DNA from: Paragonimus skrjabini miyazakii
Lineage: Eukaryota; Platyhelminthes; Trematoda; Plagiorchiida; Troglotrematidae
DNA: 64,000 nt
Reading direction: 5' to 3'
NCBI GenBank assembly: GCA_014338405.1
Contig: JTDE01000895.1
Coordinates: 29,034-93,033 of the forward strand
The notes below the pieces were generated by a model. It was given only the letters and a program-made list of their open reading frames with translations. It had not been told where the DNA came from and ran no database searches. Positions within the stretch are counted from its first letter, which is position 1; every line of letters starts with the position of its first letter. Shown piece by piece: positions 56,801-64,000 of the stretch. The position numbers and the translations under genes are program-made.

Positions 56801-57969
56801 CAGTAACCAATAAAAATGTGGAAACCATATTGTTGAGTGGAATTGAAACCTAAGTCTTCCTTGGGAACATCGTACTGCAAACTGACGATTATATTATGAC
56901 TACTAGTTAACACATTAGTAACATGATTTCAGGATGAAGAACTGTCGAGTCATCAGAGTGAATTATAAAAGCTGATATAAGGTAAACAATCTTTTAGAGA
57001 TTCACAGATTTTGTTGCTACTGGTTTACGCGGACGCAGTATCCTGAAGTCGTTATCATTACACTATACATAATCATGTGCTGCAATTTTCTGTTTTTAGC
57101 CCACTTTACCCATCTCACGTGATTAAGTAATTTGCTAGTCAACCCAGAAATTTGGTTGCAAGGTGGGTACTATCTAGCGCACTGCAATAGTGGTTGCTAT
57201 TGAACTAGGCTGAAAAATATGTGAAGAACGTGAAAATAGTCTAGCATAACTGGTAGGGTTGCTAGTTTCTATTTTGAAAATGCAATAGTTGTTCAACTGG
57301 CACGACCAGTTATTGTAGGGTAGAATGCGCTGAAACAAAATCAAAATATATAGGTGTTTTTTTCTGAAATTTCATCTAAAAACAGGGCTCTAAATATCCG
57401 ATAAAATTTCATGGATAATCTCGCAAAGCTAAACTCGCAAGCTTGGTTGATCTGCATTTAAATTTAGTATCCAGCAGAAATATCATTTTTCAGCGATATG
57501 ATTAGCATTATTTAAGAGATTTGTCAGTATGCTAACTGTGGTTGTAATACCAAGGCAACTCATTCAAATTATTTCCAAGGCTTATCTCAGTAGCCTCTAC
57601 CTGAGTATAAACCGTCGTGTTGATAAAATAGTTTTACAATGATAGTCTTATGTCATAATATGAATGTGTTGCAAAAGTGAGAAAATTAAAATAAAAGATA
57701 AAAACGTCCACTTAGTGCTTAACCTCATCATCTATATCATCATTTCGTTAGCCAAGTTTCCTTTCACTAATAACAAAATGTTTCCTCTGTTCAACAGTAA
57801 CTTGAAGTAAACATGATGCAAGCGTGGACAACTCTTTTTAATGTAGCTTACGGTACCAATTGGTAGCATGATAGATTAGGAAGTAAAAGTTTGCAGTTGC
57901 TAAACGCGAAATTATCAGGAGAACATTATCACATGAATCCAGATAATAAAAAATGTGCTCTAAACTAAC
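53838..57969 (-). other. LARGE intron, last
   Basis: Intronic. A + frame at 55717-55971 (LFEFFQRDAYFLGILKQTTS and FAAPQNFTGFVKFVKEV) looks protein-like but I do not recognise it and see no splice support. No other feature was found. Confidence 0.4.
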
Positions 57970-58190
57970 CTGTACACTTTATTGGTTCTATAACGAAACA
58001 CTTCGATACTAGGAGGATGTGGTAAATGAAGCAAAAATGCGTGTGGAAGTACGAGAAACTGGAAATTCAGCACATCCAATTGCATAATGAATGACGCTTT
58101 ATTCCAACCGAATCCAACAAAACGCTCATCAAACTGGGCAGCTTCTCGTTGAACAATCACGTACGGTTCATAATCTGCTGACCAATTCAC
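57970..58190 (-). CDS. LARGE: LARGE-type glycosyltransferase, penultimate exon
   Basis: The exon runs from TTCCGTTTCAG|GTG to AG|GTTAGT, 221 nt, phase 0 to 2. It reads VNWSADYEPYVIVQRE, FDERFVGFGWNKASFIMQLD and FLVLPHAFLLHLPHPPSIEV. These are signature blocks of the C-terminal glycosyltransferase-49-like domain of LARGE, which adds glucuronic acid while LARGE alternately adds xylose and glucuronate to alpha-dystroglycan in the Golgi. The HLPHPPS block fits LARGE (HMPHAPS) better than B4GAT1. No frame damage is visible. Confidence 0.92.
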
Positions 58191-58732
58191 CTGAAACGGA
58201 ATAAGACAAAAGTTGTAAGTGTCCGGATCGATATACTGAATTGACAATAAAATAACGGAGCTCTTGACAGAACTGGAATTCTCGGCTTTGAAATACACAA
58301 GATGGAAATTTCGATCTCAAAGAATAACCCGAATAACCCTACTTACTCTGTCCAAGTCAAATCAAAAAGACGAGGGCAAATGGGCGTAAGACAATGGGAG
58401 AAAATGCAAGGCAAGGCACGATGACCTGTAGATATTCTCGATTCACAAGCCTGAAGGGCAGTTAGTAAAAACGAAGGTTAAAGTTACTAAGCCATCAATG
58501 AACGTGACAGAATAAGGGTCGAACAGTAAAATAATTGCGAAGGTTGCTTCTGGACCGTTATTGGAAGTTTTGCCTATTCTGATTCAACAAGATCATTTTC
58601 TGTTTGGATGGAGGTGTCTATAGGTTGAAAAAATGGGACTCCCAGACAGTCAACTGGTAAACAACAGCTGCAACATTTGATTGTAAAAAATTGTGAACCT
58701 TGATTAACACAGGATGGACGCTTGGACTAATT
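58191..58732 (-). other. LARGE intron, part
   Basis: Intronic sequence with no recognisable feature before the SINE copies that follow. Confidence 0.4.
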
Positions 58733-59050
58733 CAGATTTGGTAAGCATTTGAAGATCTTTGGGTATTACTCGCAAGTATATGAGCTGAGCGTTACTGAAT
58801 GATAATTCGGTCCTGTCTAGTGTAAGATCAATGGCGCTGTGGTCAAGGCGGTTTCTTATGAAAATGTGGTCACAGTTCAAGTCCCAACAGTGGTAGGGAA
58901 ATTTACTAATGACAATGCCTAACACGAGCAAAACTGGAATCTAGTGCCCTCTTCTAAAAGGGTTGGCTGAGAACTTATCGGAATGTGAGAACTTCGATCA
59001 GTTTTGATTGATACTCATTCAGAATTAGCCAAATACCCCTCATTATTTAT
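58733..59050 (+). mobile_element. Hammerhead SINE, decayed copy 16
   Basis: It keeps the head trace, GATAATTCGGTC, an A box TGGCGCTGTGG, B box AGTTCAAGTCC and a tail. The ribozyme region (58901-58947) has lost both cores (CTAATGACA, CAAAAC). Confidence 0.75.
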
Positions 59051-59151
59051 CAGCACTCGAACAAGCTTAATGATATCCACGATTTTAACTTTGTCGAGAT
59101 ATCCCATTCGTGGGGCCACCGACTATAGTGAACAAAACATTCACTTTGCAT

Positions 59152-59430
59152 ACCACTGAGACGATAGAGCAATCTGAGCATTACTCCCAGGCAAACGAAA
59201 CTAAGCTTTCTGGTCTAGTGGGGGGCCAATGATGCTGTGGTCAACACAGTTACTTCATGAAAACGTGTCATTAGTTCAAATCCCGGGGGACCAGTGTATG
59301 TATTGCTGAGGAGCTCTAACGAGAGGGAAACTCTAGTTCAGTGTTACTTTTCGAAAAGGAATGGCCGGACAGTCTGTCTAGACGCGAAGGTTGTGATAAA
59401 CCGCGGGCGATTTTCAATTCATATAACTCC
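59152..59430 (+). mobile_element. Hammerhead SINE, copy 17
   Basis: This is a diverged copy with tRNA-like part (A box TGATGCTGTGG, B box AGTTCAAATCC), a well-kept hammerhead and a tail (GCGAAGGTTGTGATAAA) intermediate between subfamilies A and B. Confidence 0.75.
59300..59344 (+). ncRNA. Hammerhead ribozyme, near intact
   Basis: Core CTGAGGA (59306-59312) satisfies CUGANGA. Stem II has four pairs with AACG loop, but its first pair (59313-59326) is G-G. GAAA is at 59327-59330. Stem III is A59330-T59337 and C59331-G59336 with TCTA loop. H17 is U59338. Stem I has changed sequence but still pairs (G305-C339, T304-A340, T303-G341, A302-T342, T301-G343, G300-T344, with three wobbles). Only the base of stem II is damaged. 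Confidence 0.7.
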
Positions 59431-60384
59431 TGTTATGAGCCAAGCTGCTGAATGTTTTGGCAGAAAACTTGGGTTGATAAATATCAAACTTACTGAAGAA
59501 TATCTTACATAAGCATGAGCCTTTATATAACAAGTGAAAGCAACTGACGGGTGATACACACTAGTTGCTCATAAAATGGAAAACCTCGAACCAGTCGTCA
59601 GATTTGTTTTCCACTTATAATAACTGTCGTTACTGACTGGTCGGGAATATAGGACGTACAGTAGACAAGTGTTTATTTTATGTAAAATAATTGCTATTTT
59701 TCTTGATTGCAGCACGTGCACGACCTTTAAACAATTACAACGGGTACAGATTGTTCCAGGTAAATTCCTTCTCTTGAAGTAAATAGGATTATGATTTCCC
59801 ACTGTCGACTGAACACTAAGGTTGATTGTATTGACAAGTAACTACACCATTGGTCAATCACGTACAAATTTACAGTACCCTATCTGGAAGATCAAACACA
59901 ACTGTGCCATTTACAAAGCGACATAACTTTTGACATAACTTTAACGATGCATTTCGATAAAGTTATAAGTGACTCATTATCACTAGAAATAGTGATGTGT
60001 TGTCAGATATATTGTTGTTAGAACGTAAATACTACGAGCACATGATCAAACTTGTCATCGAATGCCGTTAACAAGACAGTCAATGTATTATACTATTAGT
60101 TGAAATGTGCTTGAAATCGATTGAGTAGTCATAATTTCAGAACCACTTTTGAGCAATCAATAACTCAATAATGCAGAAGCTTCTTCAGACCAGATGAACC
60201 GGCTATAATTGGGCAGCTAAAAGAAGCAGTAGGTAACAGGTCGGTGATCAAGTGTACAAAGACAGGGATCAAAACTGGGTTCGAACTACTAATTATAGCA
60301 GACTGGGACATGTGAAAAACTGGACAGAAATAAAATGGACGTAGTCTGTCAGATAGGTCGGTCAACGATTCAACTGGTTTGAGA
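59431..60384 (-). other. LARGE intron, part
   Basis: Intronic. No coding or repeat signal was recognised. Confidence 0.4.
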
Positions 60385-61127
60385 AATTTGCCCCGGCCGG
60401 GACTAGAACCACGGACACGCTGTTCATGAGGCAACCGTGTTTAACACAGCGCCATTGACATCACATCAAGCATGGCCAAATTATCATGTGTAAACGCTCA
60501 ACCACATTCGCTTGTGAGTAATCATCAGGTTTCCTAATCGTTTCGATAGGAGACACAGTTACTGTCTGGTAACTCCAATCGACGACCCCTAAACTAAGAC
60601 TTCTCTCCAAGTTGAAATCGCAAAGATCCTTAACTCGTTTTGCGGTATTTCAATTACTAATATGTAGTCGGGTATTTTGATTATCATATAGATTGAACAT
60701 CACTGGTCAACAATTTAACGATTTCGGTGATTTCAACTTGGAGAGAAGTCCCAGTCAAGGGGTCATCGATTAGAGTTCACGGAACAGTTACTGTGTCTTC
60801 ACCCGAGATGATCGGGAAATCAGAGCATTAGTCACAAGCGAGTGGGGTTGACCGTTCGCATATGATGACAGTCATGTCTAATATGAGGTAAATGGCACAG
60901 TAGTCAACATGGTTGCTCATGAAAGCACAGTCTGAGTTATAGTTCCGACCTTTGCAAGAATATGCACTGCTGATGAGTTCTAACAAGAGCGCAACTCAAG
61001 TCTAGTGCTTGTTCTCGAAAGGAGCCGATTGAAAAGTCTATGGGAATGCGAAAGCTGCGATCAGTTGTGAGTGATGTTCAATCTACATAAAATCCAAAAA
61101 TCTCCCACTACTCATGAGTAATTAACT
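60385..61127. mobile_element. Composite hammerhead SINE: inverted head, inverted tail, then full + copy
   Basis: Bases 60385-60613 are tRNA-like part and head on the - strand (B box GGTTCTAGTCC, A box TGGCGCTGTGT, both read on that strand). After a spacer, 60651-60706 is a - strand tail (ATTACTAATATGTAGTCGGG). At 60707 a + copy starts with its head (CAACAATTTAACGATTTCGG) and continues to ACTACTCATGAGTAAT near 61127. So the + copy has inverted tails at both ends. Confidence 0.88.
60964..61008 (+). ncRNA. Hammerhead with one core mutation
   Basis: CTGATGA, stem II (GTTCT/AGAGC), stem III (AC/GT with TCAA loop), H17 = C and most of stem I are kept. GAAA reads GCAA, so one catalytic A is lost, which should stop cleavage. 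Confidence 0.75.
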
Positions 61128-61650
61128 AGGAGACACAATCCTAATATACTAGGATTGTCGTCCTATCCAGCCATCAATTCAAGTCAGTTGGATCGATTCA
61201 AGACCGGTCGCCATGTGCCAGAGAGTTCGGTTCAGTGAACTCTATGTACAGCGCATTTTATCTTCGCAGTTTCGATGGCCTTTGCAACTAAGTACTCCTG
61301 TATAGTTCTAAACCCTTGTCTAATTACCCTGACATTTTCCAGATCAATTTCTTGACTTGTGTCTAACATGTGATCAGCGACTGATCATGGCCTGGTATTC
61401 CAAATGATTTCTGAGTGCTTTTCTAATGCTCCCACAGTGCCCGTTTACTCTTGCTATAACTTCACGGGCTGCCAAATATAAACTTATTAGCAGTCCTTGC
61501 ATTTTATTTCATGGACATGGTTACTAAGTCCCTCAACAAGAAAGGGGGCCTTAAAATGTACTGGAACTTTACGCAGTGTTGTCGTAAAACCCTCATGGTG
61601 CCTACTTCGTCCAGGATTTTACGAATAGCCTCCGACTTTCCTCCCTTTAA

Positions 61651-62258
61651 TGGAATATTCATCATCAGGTCAATTACATAACATTTATATGAGACAGAGT
61701 TGTCAGGCTGAAACACACAAGAACAAGTAGCAAGTTCATTTATTTGTTCCTGTGGAACTACTTATGTAGATCGCATGACCAGGCGCTTATCTGAACGTAT
61801 TCGTGAGCATCATCTAGCCTGGATCAGTAGCGGAGTCACCAAGACAAGTACCAGCACAATTGTTGCACGCCTCGTTGGTACATATCATACTGTTAACCTG
61901 GACTCCTCTTTTCGTCCGATTTACCGAGTCAACGCCAGTCACTCAAAAGCCGTCAGATGCCGGATTTTGGCCACAGCTGAAGCGATCGGAATTTTACTAC
62001 ATAATCCACCGTTGTGTGCACAGAAACGCTTTGTTCAGGCGTTGAAGTTCCCATGGCCAACCACCCACACCACGACCGATCAAAGTGCCACGGCTCCAGT
62101 TGCGTCATAATTGTGACATGATGGTATCAAAAGGCTATCTCCGCGTGTGCCTATGGCGTGTCTGACCTCACTTGAACTTGCTACTTGTTTTTGTCCGTTT
62201 CGTCATGACAGCTCTGTTTCATATAAATGTTATGTAATTGGCCTGGTGATGAATAACC
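61651..62258 (+). mobile_element. Penelope-like GIY-YIG relic inside inverted repeats
   Basis: From 61745 to TAA at 62108-62110 an uninterrupted frame reads CSCGTTYVDRMTRRLSERIR, then IVARLVGTYHTVN, FRPIYRVNASHSKAVRCRIL and ATAEAIGILLHNPPLCAQKR. This is a GIY-YIG nuclease of retroelement type with the Arg helix and the ATAEA Glu. The YIG half reads YVD, so the usual Gly is replaced. About 85 bp at 61651-61738 are repeated inverted at 62170-62258 (shared core TACATAACATTTATATGA), framing the coding segment. No reverse transcriptase is present. It lies in the LARGE intron, opposite strand. Confidence 0.75.
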
Positions 62259-63109
62259 GAAAACCGGCTTGTTCGCTATACCATTTTTCTGATGACTGTC
62301 CCGAGGACTTTTAACCATTTAATGGAATACCAGCAATGCTTTTCTATTTCCTTGAGGTCTTTGAGAGTGGGTTGAGTGTCCGTCTTAGCTGCCATTTAAA
62401 GAACTGTTTACGGTAACATCTGTTCATTAACATGACCACTGTCTCTTTCTGTGTTACCTCTTGACCACCCGCATCTGTGCATAGATGCCAGGCTCCATGG
62501 AACGTTGAGCATGCAATACCATAAGCTTGTTGGGAGTGGGCGGGTTTATAGTAGTAGTTTTGTGATAGTTTTGTGATAGTAGTAGTTTTGTGATAGTTTT
62601 GTGATAGATGGCGGTTTTGAGGCCTTATCCTATCCTGTGGACCAGATACTCCAGAAATGGCAGCTGACCACTGTCAGATTGTAACGCTATTGCCCATCTG
62701 ATTTTGGAATCTATCCGATTGAGACATTGTAAAAACGTCTCAACTCGATCTCATTTTATAATCACAAGGGTGTTGTCTACGTGGGGCCACGGAACATTTG
62801 GTGGTCTGTCAATTCGACTCGCTGCCCTGAATACCATCAGACTTGTAACGGGTTCATTTGCAGCTTCATTGTCAGAAATGAAACGTCAAAAACAAACCAA
62901 ATCACCGATTGTTCACAAATTGCTATGAAATGATGGTAACTGTATCTTCTTGTGAAACCTTCAGGCAACCGGATTTTTGCTTACAGGCGAAACTGTCTGG
63001 GTTTAAAAAAATGAGTATTCGATCCTGACCATTTGAAGCCAACGATGCAGTTGTAATCAAGGTTGTCTAATGATAACTTAGACTGAAGTTGAAATACTAG
63101 TTGTCGCAA
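62259..63109 (-). other. LARGE intron with short tandem repeat
   Basis: Apart from the 28-bp tandem repeat at 62551-62606 nothing was recognised. A frame at 62704-62928 has no motif. Confidence 0.4.
62551..62606 (+). repeat. Two 28-bp tandem units
   Basis: Two identical 28-bp units, each holding GTTTTGTGATA twice, lie head to tail. Confidence 0.9.
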
Positions 63110-63385
63110 GAACATGCACTACTGTTAAGTTTTACCAAGGGCGAAGTTATGCTTTCAAACGTGGCCGGCTGGAACCTCTATGGGAACGTCGAAGTTGAGC
63201 CGCACCGTGCGTGATGTTCAGCATATGGTTATAAGCCTACTTGAGAAGGTTTGTTTATGCCTGTAGTCTGAGGTCATCTTAGTCTAATGGTAATGAAATC
63301 GTTCTAGAAAATTGGCGTAAATACACTTAATTACTGATGAGTAGCATGTAAATTTAACGATTTTGGCAAAAATCGCACTAAGTTA
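63110..63385. mobile_element. SINE relic with inverted tail
   Basis: A + strand relic with ATGCACTACTGTTAAG, GGGCGAAG and GTGCGTGATGTTCAGC runs from 63110 to about 63235. At 63329-63344 a - strand tail end (AATTACTGATGAGTAG) is followed within five bases by head-like + sequence (AAATTTAACGATTTTGG). No ribozyme core remains. Confidence 0.6.
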
Positions 63386-63655
63386 TCAGCGTGTATTTTA
63401 AACTTGTTCTTCTTCCGAATTGGACATGTTCGTGATCAGTTTCAACACAGACGTTAATTTTACAGGAAAATATTTTGCACATGTGCTAAACAAAGATTAA
63501 ACAACGGTAACAATTATATTGGGACCATTTGTTGTGTTAAATTATGCATGTCCCATGTACTGCTTCACACTATCATCCCATAGGGACCTCACTATCTCTT
63601 GCGAATTGCAAAACGCGGCATATTTTCTGGTTGTTTATACGTTAAGTAAACGTAC

Positions 63656-63880
63656 CGCATAAATGCTGGATGTGTTCTTCCAACGCTCATAATCCGTAGC
63701 CATGTGACCAGCAGTCCATACTTCGTGACGAAATGGTTTAATCGATTCATTGTTCAGATGTTCCAACAAGGCTTGTTTCGTGTCTGGTAACCTGTCGTAC
63801 CGAACCTCGAATAGTTCGAACGCTGGAATAACGAAGCACCACTTAGCGTCTCCTGTTTTCTGAGTGCCGCTTTTGTTAAA
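63656..63880 (-). CDS. LARGE: LARGE-type glycosyltransferase, antepenultimate exon
   Basis: The exon runs from TTTAATGTGACAG|TTT to GCG|GTACGT, 225 nt, phase 0 to 0. It reads WCFVIPAFELFEVRYDRLPD, KQALLEHLNNESIKPFRHEV and WTAGHMATDYERWKNTSSIY. LARGE has the same run here: a V-x-PAFE strand, a leucine-rich helix, F-x-x-x-VW-x-x-GH and a YxxW segment. It splices in phase to 57970-58190. The N-terminal GT8-like xylosyltransferase domain and membrane anchor must lie beyond 64000. Confidence 0.9.
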
Positions 63881-64000
63881 CTGTCACATTAAATAGGGTA
63901 AGGTGAGCTAATCAGTCACAACAAAAAAACGTGCTTTTCATGAAATACTGCAATTCACAAAATATCTAAACTCGGTAGTACATGTTCTTTTGGTGGTCTG
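63881..64000 (-). other. LARGE intron continuing beyond the right edge
   Basis: Intron sequence upstream of the LARGE exon. No further exon is visible. Confidence 0.5.

Noticed and set aside
62280..62310. Hammerhead-like CTGATGACTGTCCCGAGGAC
   Set aside because: The first core and a short hairpin are present, but there is no GAAA core after the hairpin.
1..64000. CRISPR array or bacterial operon
   Set aside because: No regularly spaced direct repeats with unique spacers, and genes have spliceosomal introns.

Overview
The window is eukaryotic, very probably from a flatworm and most likely a digenean trematode. The evidence is short GT-AG exons spread over introns of up to about 8 kb, a 16-nt micro-exon, a secreted saposin-like gene of the kind expanded in flukes, Penelope-like GIY-YIG fragments, a CsRn1-like Ty3/gypsy gag-protease, RTE-like LINE relics, and a dense SINE-like repeat carrying hammerhead ribozymes, comparable to Sm-alpha of schistosomes. 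The species cannot be fixed from sequence alone.

Two host genes can be supported and they converge. On the + strand (10099-38275) is a modular saposin-like (SAPLIP) gene: a split signal peptide, a 16-nt micro-exon and exon sets for four saposin-B domains. Most exons obey one phase rule per domain: start in phase 1 and end in 0, then 0 to 0, then 0 to 1. Whether all four domains lie on one transcript, or a shorter first gene is followed by duplicated domain cassettes, is not settled. On the - strand (63880-53732) are the last three coding exons of a LARGE-type xylosyl-/glucuronyltransferase, whose 5' part lies beyond the right edge. About 15 kb of repeat-rich sequence separates the two 3' ends.

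Mobile elements dominate the rest. There is a Penelope-like C-terminus at the left edge (3-293), two more GIY-YIG relics each inside a pair of inverted repeats (11570-12037 and 61651-62258), a candidate solo LTR with a near-perfect 5-bp duplication (8850-9420), an antisense gag-protease ORF inside a saposin intron (19911-20900), an RTE-like LINE relic split by a SINE (28565-31960), a second LINE endonuclease fragment (42020-42335) and a 611-bp foldback element (43080-43690).

The most interesting content is the hammerhead SINE family. About 19 loci carry all or part of a repeat built as head, tRNA-like Pol III promoter (A and B boxes), 45-nt hammerhead ribozyme with a two-base-pair stem III, and a tail ending ACTACTCATCAGTAAT. 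Two ribozymes (1086-1130 +, 45419-45463 -) look catalytically intact, and a third (near 59300) keeps its stem I by wobble pairs. One short copy (27742-27860) has perfect 9-bp target-site duplications and begins within 3 nt of the predicted self-cleavage site. Several loci show the same unusual order: an inverted copy, a spacer, an inverted tail, then a copy in the opposite orientation.
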